Notes: generated from the letters alone by a model not told the origin. A stretch of 64,000 nt of DNA from CAZNYG01 sp964577205 (GCA_964577205.1 CAZNYG010000001.1:58541-122540); one strand, 5' to 3'; counted from the stretch's first letter, positions 43,506 to 53,293 are shown. Numbers and translations: made by a program.

Positions 43506-45197
43506 TCACTGCCGCAGCTGCCGGGCGGCCAGCTGCTTCAACTCCGGACTGATCGCTATGGGCCGTTGCGCCATATCGTTATAGTACTGAATTGCCATCG
43601 CCTTGTTGCCGGCAAAGATATAATAGCGGATTAAACTATCGTAAGCATCGCCGTAATCGGGATTCTCCGCGATCGCCTTTTCCCACAGCTCGACGGCGTT
43701 ATCATACATGCCCCTGCGCGCCTGAAGCAGGCCGTAGTTATACAGAGCGTCGTCGTATCCCGGGTTGTATGTCAGCTCCTGTTTGAAGGCGTCTTCGGCG
43801 CGGGAGAAGTCCCCCCGCTGCATGTAGATCACGCCGAGATTGTTTCGCGCCATGGGCTCCTTCGGATTCAGCCGCAGCGAGGCAAGGTATTCTTTCTCCG
43901 CTTGTTCCACCATGCCGTCCATATACAGCATCGCGCCGAAATTCCGGTGGGCCATGGGATAATGGGGCGAGTGTGACGCCGCGTTCTGCCAGAAATCTAT
44001 CTTGTGCCCGAACACTGAAAGATGATTGAAAGCTATCGTCCCGAAAACAACGGCGACGGCGCCGCCGATGGACATGAGCAGGCGCGGGCGTTTTCTCAGC
44101 CACGTGATTGGGAACAATTCCAGCATGACGATCAGCCCGCCGAAGAACGGAGCGTACATACGGTGTTCGATGAAATCGGCGGGCAGGTCCGGATTGGGAC
44201 GGATGAACGAGGGCAGCAGGAATAACAGGAACCAGGCCGCGCCGAAAGCGATACGGCGGTGATCCTTTTCTTTCGTGACGGCAAAAAGGATGACCAACAA
44301 CACGCAGGAGATCACCCCGTAAATGAACGTCGTGTCCTTCATTACGGGTAGCACGCTGAGATTGGCCGGTATCAGGGCCTTTCCGATGAACTGGACCAGC
44401 CCCGGGAGATTCCTCCACAGGGAGAGAAAAGCGTCCTTCGCTGAATTCATGACCGGGTGTTCAAAAGCAGCAGTGCGCATGAGGTACCAGATGACGGTGT
44501 CAGCCGCCCAGGCTGCAGCGAGAAGTATCCATCCAGCCTTCTTCACTCTGCCAAGATCCCTGTTCATCCAAAGAGCCGCGGGAAAGAATATCCACAGCAC
44601 GAAAGCCGTCTCCTTGGTGAACAAAGCGGCCGCGAAAGATACCGCGTGCGCGGTAAAGGACCACGCGGACGGCCTTCGTGCGTACTGTATCAGCAGGATG
44701 ATCGAAAGGAACGCGAAGGCCGCGAGCAGGGAATCGTTCCTTCCGGGGATCCATCCCGTCGCCTGCGTCAGCACGGGGTGGACCGCGTAAATGAGCGATC
44801 CGGTCAGAGCCGTTTCCCGCTCGTACCCCAGCCGCAGAAAAAGCAGGTACGCGAGCCATATGGCGATGAGGTGGATGAATATATTGGTGATATGGAATGT
44901 CGACGGGTCAAGTCCGCCGATCGCAGCGTCGGCCATGAAGGAAAGGGTAAGCAGAGGGCGGTAGTACGCGTCCGATGAACCCGAACGGAACACGTCGTCC
45001 TTGAAGGCTTCCACGATCGAACCCGGGGCCGTAAGGAACGCGAAATTTCTGATAATCAGGTCGTTGTCATCGAAATAGACGAAAGGGTATTTCGCGCTTT
45101 TCCCGTAAACGGCGATGACGGCGAGGCCCGTCAGCAGAAAGGGGAGCCGCCAGCGGCTTCTTTTTCGTCCGGGAACGGAGTGTTGAGCTTTCGGCAT
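43506..45197 (-). CDS. TMTC-like membrane glycosyltransferase with C-terminal TPR
   Basis: 563 residues. About ten membrane helices (residues 18-400) with the conserved start FVYFDDNDLI and YRPLLTLSF and ATGWIPGRNDSLLA typical of the TMTC/DUF1736-type GT-C fold, then at least four TPR repeats (about 410-563: AHRNFGAMLYMDGMVEQAEK, ARNNLGVIYMQRGDFSRAED). Eukaryotic TMTCs O-mannosylate cadherins; bacterial relatives are thought to glycosylate proteins or lipids from polyprenyl-linked sugar. Target unknown. It could serve the Ser/Thr-rich surface proteins encoded at the other end of the window. Confidence 0.87.
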   Translation of the reverse strand: MPKAQHSVPGRKRSRWRLPFLLTGLAVIAVYGKSAKYPFVYFDDNDLIIRNFAFLTAPGSIVEAFKDDVFRSGSSDAYYRPLLTLSFMADAAIGGLDPSTFHITNIFIHLIAIWLAYLLFLRLGYERETALTGSLIYAVHPVLTQATGWIPGRNDSLLAAFAFLSIILLIQYARRPSAWSFTAHAVSFAAALFTKETAFVLWIFFPAALWMNRDLGRVKKAGWILLAAAWAADTVIWYLMRTAAFEHPVMNSAKDAFLSLWRNLPGLVQFIGKALIPANLSVLPVMKDTTFIYGVISCVLLVILFAVTKEKDHRRIAFGAAWFLLFLLPSFIRPNPDLPADFIEHRMYAPFFGGLIVMLELFPITWLRKRPRLLMSIGGAVAVVFGTIAFNHLSVFGHKIDFWQNAASHSPHYPMAHRNFGAMLYMDGMVEQAEKEYLASLRLNPKEPMARNNLGVIYMQRGDFSRAEDAFKQELTYNPGYDDALYNYGLLQARRGMYDNAVELWEKAIAENPDYGDAYDSLIRYYIFAGNKAMAIQYYNDMAQRPIAISPELKQLAARQLRQ

Positions 45198-45328
45198 CGC
45201 GCGGATCCTTTCAATGGATAAAAAATCTCAAATCGGAGGCCTTTAAAGATGTATATTGAAGGTCAACGGCGCAAAACATTCTTTCAAGTACAGCATATTA
45301 ACGCGCTATTGATCGAGGAAAGCGGATG

Positions 45329-46237
45329 CTACCTGATTTTGCCCGTATCTTCACTTCCCGTGCCGCGCGGATGATAGGTGCGATGGAGTTCTTTCAGGCG
45401 GTCCCTGTCGACGTGAGTGTATATCTGCGTCGTCGCTATTGAACTGTGGCCCAGCATCTCCTGCACGAACCTGAGGTCCGCGCCTCCGGCAAGCAGATGC
45501 GTCGCGAACGAATGTCGCAGAAGATGCGGAGTGATATTCTTCGTTATGTTCGCCTTGCGCGCGTATCCCTTGAGCTGCCTCCAGAACTCAACGCGCGACA
45601 TGTTCTTTCCAAGCTTCGAGAGGAACAGCCCCTTCGCTCCGGGATACTTCCCGTCACGAAGCGGAAGGTATTCCCTGATGGCTGCCAGGGCATTTTTTCC
45701 CACCGGAACGATGCGCTCCTTGTTCCCTTTACCAATCACCCGGACGAACCCGAGGCCCAGGTCGATGCTGTTGCGGCCAAGCCCGACAAGCTCCGACACG
45801 CGAAGGCCCGTGGCATACAAAAGTTCAAGCATCGCCCGGTTGCGCGCCTCCTGTATCCCGGATGTTCCCGGCGCGGCGAGCAGGCGCATTATCTCATCGT
45901 GTGTGAGCTGGCCGGGCAGCTTCGAGGGCACGCGGGGAGGCGAGAGATGGACGGAAGGGTCGGCGGCGGTCTTGCCTTCTGCGGCAAGGAACCTGTGATA
46001 CTGCCTCAGCGACTCCATAAGCCTGTAGAGCGAACGCGGTGACAGGCCGTCCTTTTTCTGCAGCCAGAGGAAATCGGTAAGGTCGTTATGGCGCATTTCG
46101 CCGGGAGTTTTCCGATTCCTTTCAAGATACAGGAAATAGCGTTTCAGGTCGGAACAATAGCTGAGCACCGTATTGACGGCAAGTCCCTTTTCGGCTGACA
46201 GATAGGAGCGAAATTCGCGAAGCCAGGTCTCGATCAT
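45329..46237 (-). CDS. xerD: Tyrosine recombinase, XerD-like
   Basis: 302 residues from the ATG at 46235-46237 (4-nt overlap with the hydrolase gene). An N-terminal SAM-like core-binding domain (LREFRSYLSAEKGLAVNTVL) and the catalytic domain with Arg in ATGLRVSEL, Lys in GKGNKERIVPV, HLLRHSFATHLL, LGHSSIATTQIYTHV. Normal length for XerC/D, which resolve chromosome dimers at dif with FtsK, also encoded here. Housekeeping context speaks against a phage or transposon integrase. XerC and XerD cannot be separated with certainty by eye. Confidence 0.9.
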   Translation of the reverse strand: MIETWLREFRSYLSAEKGLAVNTVLSYCSDLKRYFLYLERNRKTPGEMRHNDLTDFLWLQKKDGLSPRSLYRLMESLRQYHRFLAAEGKTAADPSVHLSPPRVPSKLPGQLTHDEIMRLLAAPGTSGIQEARNRAMLELLYATGLRVSELVGLGRNSIDLGLGFVRVIGKGNKERIVPVGKNALAAIREYLPLRDGKYPGAKGLFLSKLGKNMSRVEFWRQLKGYARKANITKNITPHLLRHSFATHLLAGGADLRFVQEMLGHSSIATTQIYTHVDRDRLKELHRTYHPRGTGSEDTGKIR

Positions 46238-46872
46238 AGGCAGGGATTGTGACGCAGTTCTTTCGACAGCACGCACGCGGCGCCGTGTCCAGGAAGTATC
46301 CTCAGGGTGCCTGGCAGCGTTTTGAAAACCTTCAGCGAGTTTACCAGCGTTTCCTCATCGCCACCTTCAAGGTCGCTTCGCCCTACGGTACCACAGAAAA
46401 GCGTGTCGCCCGTGAAAAGCAGATCGTCCATCCGCAGGCACATGCCGCCAGGCGTATGCCCGGGCGTATGGATAACGGAGAACGTCATTTTTCCGACGGT
46501 AAATGTATCTCCGTCGTCCAGCAGGCGGTCCGCCTTCACCGTTTCCACCCGCAGACCGAACAATCCCGCCCCGTTCAGCATCGGGTCCGAAAGGAAAGGC
46601 CTGTCTGCGCGGTGGATATAGAGCGGGACCCCGTATCTCTTCTTCAGCGCTGCCGCGGCGCCTGTATGATCGTAATGGCCGTGCGTAAGCGCGATCACGG
46701 CCGGGAGCATGCGCCCGCGTTCGATGATATCCTCGATGATCTCAGGCGAGGCTCCCGGATCGATGATGACCGCTTTTCGCGAAACCGCGTCCGCCAAACA
46801 GTAACAGTTCGTTTCGAGAGGGCCTACCTGGCATGATGCAAGGTCGTATGCCGCCACAGTATTTTTCACCAT
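46234..46872 (-). CDS. Metallo-beta-lactamase-fold hydrolase (glyoxalase II-like)
   Basis: 212 residues. The HxHxDH motif is THGHYDHTG; further ligands are His in HTPGHTPGG, Asp in FTGDTLF and the last His in LPGHGA. The YcbL/glyoxalase-II-like group hydrolyses thioesters such as lactoylglutathione, but many members have unknown substrates. It overlaps pgpA by 7 nt and xerD by 4 nt. Confidence 0.92.
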   Translation of the reverse strand: MVKNTVAAYDLASCQVGPLETNCYCLADAVSRKAVIIDPGASPEIIEDIIERGRMLPAVIALTHGHYDHTGAAAALKKRYGVPLYIHRADRPFLSDPMLNGAGLFGLRVETVKADRLLDDGDTFTVGKMTFSVIHTPGHTPGGMCLRMDDLLFTGDTLFCGTVGRSDLEGGDEETLVNSLKVFKTLPGTLRILPGHGAACVLSKELRHNPCL

Positions 46873-47315
46873 GGCGCCACTGACATGACGACGCGGAGCA
46901 CCGCGTTCGCGAACAATCCCGCGAGCACGTCGTCTATGACGATACCCCAGCCTCCCGGCAATGCCTGAGAGCGCCGGATAAAAAATGGTTTTGTGACGTC
47001 GAAAACCCGGAACAGGATGAATCCCGCCAGCGCGATCCAGGGTTTGAACGGCAGAAAAGCCACGGCAACCCAGTATCCAGCCAGCTCGTCAATGACGATG
47101 CGCGAATCATCCCTGGTCCCGTAAATCCTTTCCGCACGCGTGCTGACCGGGACGCCGATAATGATCGCGATCAGCGCGGCGGCGGCTGCAATGTCGCCCC
47201 GGGGGAACAGTAACCAGTAGAGGGCCATCGCCACGGCGCTTCCCCATGTCCCGGAAGCGACCGGCATGTATCCCGATCCAAACCCTGAAGCCAGTATCCT
47301 TACCGCGAGGTCCAT
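46866..47315 (-). CDS. pgpA: Phosphatidylglycerophosphatase A
   Basis: 149 residues, four membrane helices. Motifs: GSGYMPVASGTWGS, RIVIDELAGYWVA and LPGGWGIVIDDVLAG. PgpA removes phosphate from phosphatidylglycerol phosphate, the product of PgsA, which is encoded 3 bp upstream. Confidence 0.95.
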   Translation of the reverse strand: MDLAVRILASGFGSGYMPVASGTWGSAVAMALYWLLFPRGDIAAAAALIAIIIGVPVSTRAERIYGTRDDSRIVIDELAGYWVAVAFLPFKPWIALAGFILFRVFDVTKPFFIRRSQALPGGWGIVIDDVLAGLFANAVLRVVMSVAPW

Positions 47316-47318
47316 GGT

Positions 47319-47933
47319 TCATTCCTTGAGAAGCGAACGGTGCTGCCAGAGATACGTTATCCCGGATATCAGCGCTATCATCGTCGTAACGAACATCATC
47401 CAGAAAGGAAGTTCCACCAGCAGCCATCCGGCGATGCCGGTCCACCCGCCGGCATCCATAAGGAAGGCAGACCGAATGTCCTTGAAGTGCCATAGCGCGG
47501 AATTGACGATCAGGATTAGCATCAGCGTGATGATCGAAACGATCTGCGAGGTAGTTTTGAATTTGCCGGCCTTGCTCGCGGGAATGATGACGTTCCTGGA
47601 AGCCGCGATCGAACGCAGCCCCGTTATCATGAACTCGCGCGAAATGATCAGGATGATCATCCACGCCGGTATGTGCAGCTCATCGAGCCCGACGAACGAT
47701 ATGAGCGCCGCCGAGATGATCAGCTTGTCGGCGAGCGGGTCCAGGAAGATACCCAGCGTGGAGACAGTCTTCTGCCGGCGCGCGATGATCCCGTCGTAGA
47801 TGTCCGTGACGGCGGCGGCTATGAATATCAGGAGAGCGATGATCCGCGTCCACAGATTGTCGACGTACATGAACACGATCAGGAATGGAAGAAGGGCGAT
47901 ACGCAAAAGTGTCAGCTGGTTCGCAAGGTTCAT
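47319..47933 (-). CDS. pgsA: CDP-diacylglycerol--glycerol-3-phosphate 3-phosphatidyltransferase
   Basis: 204 residues from the ATG at 47931-47933, four bases after GAGGG; an earlier in-frame start adds 12 unrelated residues. The CDP-alcohol phosphotransferase motif D-G-x2-A-R-x8-G-x3-D-x3-D is seen as DGIIARR ... LGIFLDPLADK. Five to six membrane helices. It makes phosphatidylglycerol phosphate for acidic phospholipids. Confidence 0.96.
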   Translation of the reverse strand: MNLANQLTLLRIALLPFLIVFMYVDNLWTRIIALLIFIAAAVTDIYDGIIARRQKTVSTLGIFLDPLADKLIISAALISFVGLDELHIPAWMIILIISREFMITGLRSIAASRNVIIPASKAGKFKTTSQIVSIITLMLILIVNSALWHFKDIRSAFLMDAGGWTGIAGWLLVELPFWMMFVTTMIALISGITYLWQHRSLLKE

Positions 47934-47997
47934 AGTTCCCTCTGCTGGTGAATTAACGCTGTCAGGCAAAGCCTTAAAATTTGCATTTTGAAATTAC

Positions 47998-49320
47998 TTA
48001 TTCAACAATGGTTCCCGTCAGGTCATACCCACGGTACCCGGTGATCGAGACTTTGGAAAAAGCGCCTCTTTTCGCGTGCCCCCTGAATACGACCGTTCCG
48101 TCCACCTCGGGGGCCTGGAACGCGGCCCGGCCCGCCCACGTGTTCCTTGTATGCTGTTTGCCGTTAAGGGCGACATGGTGTTCCGTCAAGACTTCATATA
48201 TCTTCCCGATGCGGGCGCGCTGTCGCCCGGCAACCACCTTTTTCTGCGCCAGCATCAGTTCCCGGTATCTTTCCCTTTTCAATGTCTCCGGTATCTGCCG
48301 GCCGTACCGGGAAGAAGGCACGCCGGGATTTGCCGAATATTCAAACACGCCGGCATGATCAAAAAAACCCTGCGCCACAAAATCTCTTAACGCCCGGAAT
48401 TCACGTTCAGTCTCACCAGGGAATCCGACGATGAACGATGTCCTGAGAGATATCCCGGGGACGCGTTCCATCAGGCTTCGGACGAGTTCCGCCGCTTTCC
48501 GTGGCCGTTGCATGCGGGCAAGCACGCTGTCAGCGACATGTTGAAGCGGTATATCGAGATAACTGCACAGCTTCGGTTCATGGGCCAGCAGATCGATGAC
48601 ATCCGGGCCTACCGTTGTCGGATACGCGTACATGAGACGGATCCATCGGGCGTCTTTGATCGCGGCTATCCTTCGGAGCAGCTTGCCAAGCGAAGCGACG
48701 CCATACAGGTCCCTGCCGTACGATGACGTGTCCTGCGCGATAACGACCAGTTCCCTTACGCCGCGGCCCACAAGTTCTTCCGCTTCTCTTACGATTGCGG
48801 CCGCCGGCCTGCTCCTGTATCCCCCCCGCAACCGGGGGATCGAACAGAAACTGCAGCGGTGGTCGCATCCTTCCGCTATCCTGAGGTACGCGCTGGGAAG
48901 ATCGGTAGAAAGCAGTCTGGGGGAGCGGGACGCCATCAGTCCGCCCGGCCTGCCGCAGCAGGTCCCGCTCCCCTTCTCGAGGAGACGGCCTATCTCCCGC
49001 AGCCGTCCCGTACCCAGATACCCGTCAACGCCGGGGAACCGGTCCTTCAACGCTTTTATATCATCCTGAACAAGGCACCCTGAAACGAATACCCTGTCCA
49101 CGAGGCCGTGATCCTTTCGCGAAAGGCAGCCCGCTATAACGGATTCTGATTCCTTCCGGGCATCCCGTATAAAAGCGCACGTGTGCACCAGGACGTCCGA
49201 CGCTTTGGCTATCTCGGTCGTCATCCCCCATCCGGCATCACGAACGATCCCGGCGACAAGTTCCCCTTCAACAACATTCTTGGGGCATCCCATCACAATG
49301 AGGCATAGCTGCTTTTTCAC
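47998..49320 (-). CDS. rimO: Ribosomal protein S12 methylthiotransferase
   Basis: 440 residues from the GTG at 49318-49320 (VKKQLCLIVMGCPKN); an upstream GTG at 49377 would overlap the rodZ-like gene and adds a non-conserved stretch. MTTase N-terminal domain with three Cys (GCPKN, HTCAF, SGCLVQ), radical-SAM CxxxCxxC in CDHRCSFCSIP, and a C-terminal TRAM domain. RimO adds methylthio to an Asp of S12. MiaB is excluded by the RimO-type motifs GCPKN and IAQDTSSYG. No clear Shine-Dalgarno. Confidence 0.94.
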   Translation of the reverse strand: MKKQLCLIVMGCPKNVVEGELVAGIVRDAGWGMTTEIAKASDVLVHTCAFIRDARKESESVIAGCLSRKDHGLVDRVFVSGCLVQDDIKALKDRFPGVDGYLGTGRLREIGRLLEKGSGTCCGRPGGLMASRSPRLLSTDLPSAYLRIAEGCDHRCSFCSIPRLRGGYRSRPAAAIVREAEELVGRGVRELVVIAQDTSSYGRDLYGVASLGKLLRRIAAIKDARWIRLMYAYPTTVGPDVIDLLAHEPKLCSYLDIPLQHVADSVLARMQRPRKAAELVRSLMERVPGISLRTSFIVGFPGETEREFRALRDFVAQGFFDHAGVFEYSANPGVPSSRYGRQIPETLKRERYRELMLAQKKVVAGRQRARIGKIYEVLTEHHVALNGKQHTRNTWAGRAAFQAPEVDGTVVFRGHAKRGAFSKVSITGYRGYDLTGTIVE

Positions 49321-49349
49321 GTGGATTATATTCGAGGAACGTGCGGTAT

Positions 49350-50195
49350 TTAATATATTCCTTCTGGAGTGTCGCACGTAAGGGTTATCTGGTTTACATC
49401 TTTAACCGCTCCCTGAAGTATGTTGACCGGACGGCCGTTAAGCGTCATTTCAACCCCGGGAACGTATCCTACGATTATATCATATCTGCCGTCGGTCGTC
49501 CATCGCCTGCGGCCTCCCGCTGTCATGATCCCTTCGAACACCCGTTCATTGCCGGCCGTGACCCTCAGCCAGGAATCCTTCGTCGTCCTGATCTCCAGAA
49601 CAAGATCTCCCGGGCGCGGGTCGCGTTTCACCCGTTCCGGAGCCATGAGGCTTCCGCTTGCCGATGAGATCGCCATGGAACCCGTTGAAGCCGCCCCGGT
49701 AACGCTCCCGGGCTCAGATCTCTTCAAAGGCGCCGCCGGCGGGACCCCGGGGGATCGCGTTGACGTGTCAGGCATGGTCGCAGCCGCCTGAGCCTGCTGC
49801 ATAACGTCGCCTTGGGCCGTTTGAGGGCGATCAAGCCGCGCAACTACCATTATCCCGACGGCGATAAGGATAACGGCGGCGAGGATGAGCGCGATCGACT
49901 TCTTTACGTCCGGACGCTCCCAGAAACTCGTTTTGTGCGGCGGAGCCAGTACCGCCCGGATCTTCTCCGCGTGTCCGCGGTATATTGACATAAGCTCGTT
50001 CTCGTCCAGCCCGAGGAACCGCGCGTATTTCCGGAGCGAACCGGTATAATACACCTCGGCTGAAAACTGCGAATAATCGCCTTCTTCCAGGGCGCCGATG
50101 AATTTTACCGGTATCCGCGTCCTGCTGTTCACTTTTTCGATAGTCAGCTTCTTTTCAAGCCTTTTCTGGCGCAGGCGCCGTCCGATCTCTTCCAT
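49350..50195 (-). CDS. RodZ-like helix-turn-helix membrane protein
   Basis: 281 residues from the ATG at 50193-50195. Cro/XRE-like helix-turn-helix (about 1-75: LRQKRLEKKLTIEKVNSRT, then TGSLRKYARFLGLD), a membrane helix (about 98-118), a Ser/Pro/Ala/Thr linker, and a C-terminal DUF4115 beta domain (about 200-278: DSWLRVTAGNERVFEGIM). RodZ couples MreB to the rod-shape elongation complex. No mre genes are in view. Spacing to lolA is 94 bp. Confidence 0.9.
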   Translation of the reverse strand: MEEIGRRLRQKRLEKKLTIEKVNSRTRIPVKFIGALEEGDYSQFSAEVYYTGSLRKYARFLGLDENELMSIYRGHAEKIRAVLAPPHKTSFWERPDVKKSIALILAAVILIAVGIMVVARLDRPQTAQGDVMQQAQAAATMPDTSTRSPGVPPAAPLKRSEPGSVTGAASTGSMAISSASGSLMAPERVKRDPRPGDLVLEIRTTKDSWLRVTAGNERVFEGIMTAGGRRRWTTDGRYDIIVGYVPGVEMTLNGRPVNILQGAVKDVNQITLTCDTPEGIY

Positions 50196-50289
50196 AATGC
50201 TTTTCTCCCAACCCTGACTGTGGACATCGGGAACGGGTAAAAGCCGCAAGGGCAGCGGTCTTTCCTGACGCGGTGATCGTCCGGGAGTT

Positions 50290-50955
50290 TCAAGGCAATT
50301 GTATCGTTTCCGTCCCCTCCGGCGGCGCAAAATCGAAACTGGACGCGGGCATCGGAGGGTTCTTTACGTAACGCGACGTTCTGGTAGTAATAATTACATT
50401 TTCCCCGGCAAGCTGCATGCGGGCCGGGACCAGCGTTTCTTCATTTATCCAGAACTTCATCTTCCAGTCACCGGCGTTCTTCGGTTCCATCGTGAGGACC
50501 GGCATTCCATCTTCCGTGCCGGAACGTTTTACGGTATATTTTTTTTTCATACCGCTCCACGCTGTGCCGAAATTCATGAGAGATGAAGGAACAGCGCTGT
50601 TCTTCATCCATCGTTTCCACGTGTCCACCAGTACCTGACGGTACAATGGCGTATGGATCCAGACTTTCCTCCCGTTCGAAACGATAAGCTGTTCCGCGGG
50701 TGTTTTCTGTTCAATCCTTAAACACGCCGGTTTCTGAAAGGCGAATCTGCCGCTGGAAACCTGCTTCTCTCCCGTCAGAGGGTACGCGATCTCCTGAACG
50801 TAATCGAAAGAAGCCGCCCGTATCTCCTTCTCAGACCGTTCGAGCCGGGCAACGATGTCATTTGACAAAGGATCCGCAGCGTTGAGCGCGGGGATGAAAA
50901 GTAATGTCAGGATCACAAGCACGGAAGTCAGCGCACGGCGGATGTAACAAAGCAT
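50290..50955 (-). CDS. lolA: Outer-membrane lipoprotein carrier protein LolA-like
   Basis: 221 residues from the ATG at 50953-50955, seven bases after AAGGTGG. Signal peptide (about 1-26), then the LolA fold: FDYVQEIAYPLTGEKQVSSG, FAFQKPACLRIEQ, SNGRKVWIHTPLYRQVLV, and FAPPEGTETIQLP at the end. LolA ferries lipoproteins across the periplasm, which supports a diderm cell. Codon 1 is preceded by its own promoter-like sequence. Confidence 0.92.
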   Translation of the reverse strand: MLCYIRRALTSVLVILTLLFIPALNAADPLSNDIVARLERSEKEIRAASFDYVQEIAYPLTGEKQVSSGRFAFQKPACLRIEQKTPAEQLIVSNGRKVWIHTPLYRQVLVDTWKRWMKNSAVPSSLMNFGTAWSGMKKKYTVKRSGTEDGMPVLTMEPKNAGDWKMKFWINEETLVPARMQLAGENVIITTRTSRYVKNPPMPASSFDFAPPEGTETIQLP

Positions 50956-51000
50956 CGAAAATCCACCTTCGTATTCAACGTTAAGAATTATCTTTAAAAT

Positions 51001-51029
51001 ATTATACATTTTTATGGCGGCACAGTGAA
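51001..51029 (-). promoter_or_regulatory. Likely promoter of the lolA-xerD gene run
   Basis: On the minus strand TTCACT (51024-51029), 17-bp spacer, TATAAT (51001-51006). The -10 is perfect, the -35 matches at four of six positions. It lies in the AT-rich gap after ftsK. Confidence 0.65.
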
Positions 51030-51058
51030 GTTCCGGCCGGGCGGCGATGGAAGGATCC

Positions 51059-53293
51059 TTAAACGGGAGCTTCGGGAGAATCTCCACCGGATGGCCCTGC
51101 ACCCGCGAGGAATTCGGATATTTTGTCAAAATAGATCGTCCACCGGTTCGTGCCTTCAGGTTTGTTTATGAAACCACGCGTCTCCAGCAGGCTCAACAGG
51201 TTCGTCGCTCTTGCCGAGGAACCGAAATGCGCTTTCAGCAGGTCCTGTGAAACCCTTTTGCGTTCCAGTATGAGCTCAAGCGCGTCTTTCAGTTCACCCA
51301 GTTCCCGGTCGTCTTCCGGCGCGGCCACGCCCGCGTTGCCGCCCTGCGACGCGAACGGATTTTCATACTGGCGCGGGTAATTCTGCTGCGCAATGAAAGC
51401 GACGATCTTTTCGGCTTCCCTGGTGGAGACAAAAGCTCCCTGAAGACGGATGCAGCGCGATTCTCCAGGAGGAAGGAACAGCATATCCCCCTTGCCTAGC
51501 AGCGCGTCCGCCCCGATCGCGTCCAGGATCACGCGCGAGTCCACTTTTGATGTCGTCTGGAAAGAGATCCTGGCGGGGAAGTTGGCCTTGATGACGCCCG
51601 TAATGACGTTCACGGAAGGCCGCTGTGTAGAAAGGATCAGATGAATGCCCACCGCGCGCGCCATCTGCGCGAGGCGCTGGATGGAATCTTCCACCTCTTT
51701 TGAAGCCGCCAGCATCAGGTCCGCCAGTTCATCTATGACGACAATGATGTAGAAATCCTTCTGTCCGCCCGTCTCCGCCATCTTTTCGTTGTAGCCTTCT
51801 ATATTGCGGACGGTTTCCTTCGCGTATTTTTCATAGCGCAGTTCCATGACGCGGACAAGCTTTTTCAGGGATTCCGAAGCGATCTTCGGCTGGGTTATTA
51901 TATCCGCCTTCTCGGCGCTGACGCGTGGGTCGTATAGATGTGGCAGCTGGCGATAAACAGGCATCTCGACCCTTTTGGGGTCGATCAGCATGAATTTTAC
52001 CTGGTCGGGGCGTGCCCGGAACAGGATCGAAAGGATAATGCTGTGGATCCCCACGCTCTTACCGGAACCGGTCGCGCCGGCGACCAGCAGATGCGGCATC
52101 GGCGCGAGATCCGTCACGTAAGGCATGCCGTCGGTCGTCTTCCCAAGGGCAAGCGTCATAAGAGAACGGGACTGCGTGAAATCGGGACACTCCAGGATGG
52201 CTTTCAGGCCTACGATAGAGCTCTCTTCGTTCGGAACTTCAACGCCAACCGCTGATTTTTCAGGCACCGGAACTACGCGGATCGACTGGGAACGCATCGC
52301 CAGCGCGATATTGTCGGTCAATGCCACGACCGACTGTATCTTGATCCCTGGAGCGAGTTCTATGTCGTAGCGCGTGACAACGGGGCCCGGTATGATCTCC
52401 TTGACGGCCGCCTCGATGTTGAAATCCGCGAGCGTCTTCGTAAGCAGTTCGGCCTGGGCAAGCTGCTCGGATCGCGATTGCCCTTTGGCGGGGCCCCGGT
52501 CGGGACTCAGCAGGCCAGAAGGAGGAAGCGTGTAGGGAACACTGGAAAGGTCGGGTACGGGTTCTTTTTTAAGCGGGACCGGCTTCGGCGGCTTTGCCGC
52601 GGATTCTGCGCGGGACGTTCTTTCGGGAGCGGGCGGCAGGACGATCCTGGGAAGTTCCTGCTGGCGAGGCTCACTTTCGGGAAGCCCTTCCCTCGCTGAT
52701 CTCTTCACAGGTTCCAGCCCTTTTTCTTTCTTAACCGCCGCGCGCGCAACCTGCCATTCCCGGTAGTCGTCAATAAGGCTTTGCCATACGGCAAGGCATA
52801 CCCTCCGCACGGACATGTGCAGGAATTTTCCCGCGGCGGCACCCGCCAGCAGCGCGGCAGCGATAAGCCCGGCATACAGGCCGAACAGCCGCAGGAAGAA
52901 CGGATTCATGCGGCTGCCTACCCATCCACCCATGCTGTCGGTGCAATAGAAACCCGTGCCGGCGAGAGAGAAGAACGAAGAAAGGAAGAACAGAGCAAGG
53001 ACTGCCCACACCGTGTCAAGACGCCGTCTCACCGGCTCGCCGCCCGCGGAAATATGCCGCCAGCCGGCAACGGCGATTATGACCGGCAGCGCGAAAGACG
53101 CCCTTCCGAATGTCTGGTACAGAAGGTTAGCTATCGCTCTGCCAAGCGCTCCAGACTGCTCGGGCAAAGTCAACGAATAGGCAGTGATAAAACTGAGGAT
53201 AAAGTAAATGAGTGCGCGGACTTCATGTCGGCGGGTGTCTGAACCCTTCGTTTTGGCTTTTGCCCTGGATGTGGTTTTAGCTCGGTAACGCAT
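51059..53293 (-). CDS. ftsK: DNA translocase FtsK/SpoIIIE
   Basis: 744 residues. Four membrane helices (about 25-170), a charged Pro-rich linker, and the motor: Walker A VAGATGSGKSVG (about 409), Walker B IIVVIDELADLML, STQRPSVNVITG. A C-terminal winged-helix gamma domain is present (KRVSQDLLKAHFGSSARATN), so it can read KOPS-like sites. It pumps DNA at the septum and activates XerCD; a xerD-type gene lies about 5 kb downstream. No Shine-Dalgarno is seen before the ATG. Confidence 0.97.
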   Translation of the reverse strand: MRYRAKTTSRAKAKTKGSDTRRHEVRALIYFILSFITAYSLTLPEQSGALGRAIANLLYQTFGRASFALPVIIAVAGWRHISAGGEPVRRRLDTVWAVLALFFLSSFFSLAGTGFYCTDSMGGWVGSRMNPFFLRLFGLYAGLIAAALLAGAAAGKFLHMSVRRVCLAVWQSLIDDYREWQVARAAVKKEKGLEPVKRSAREGLPESEPRQQELPRIVLPPAPERTSRAESAAKPPKPVPLKKEPVPDLSSVPYTLPPSGLLSPDRGPAKGQSRSEQLAQAELLTKTLADFNIEAAVKEIIPGPVVTRYDIELAPGIKIQSVVALTDNIALAMRSQSIRVVPVPEKSAVGVEVPNEESSIVGLKAILECPDFTQSRSLMTLALGKTTDGMPYVTDLAPMPHLLVAGATGSGKSVGIHSIILSILFRARPDQVKFMLIDPKRVEMPVYRQLPHLYDPRVSAEKADIITQPKIASESLKKLVRVMELRYEKYAKETVRNIEGYNEKMAETGGQKDFYIIVVIDELADLMLAASKEVEDSIQRLAQMARAVGIHLILSTQRPSVNVITGVIKANFPARISFQTTSKVDSRVILDAIGADALLGKGDMLFLPPGESRCIRLQGAFVSTREAEKIVAFIAQQNYPRQYENPFASQGGNAGVAAPEDDRELGELKDALELILERKRVSQDLLKAHFGSSARATNLLSLLETRGFINKPEGTNRWTIYFDKISEFLAGAGPSGGDSPEAPV

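Noticed and set aside
45329..46237. Tyrosine recombinase as part of a mobile element
   Set aside because: XerC/D-like length and motifs, translational overlap with housekeeping genes, no attachment-site repeats or tRNA nearby.
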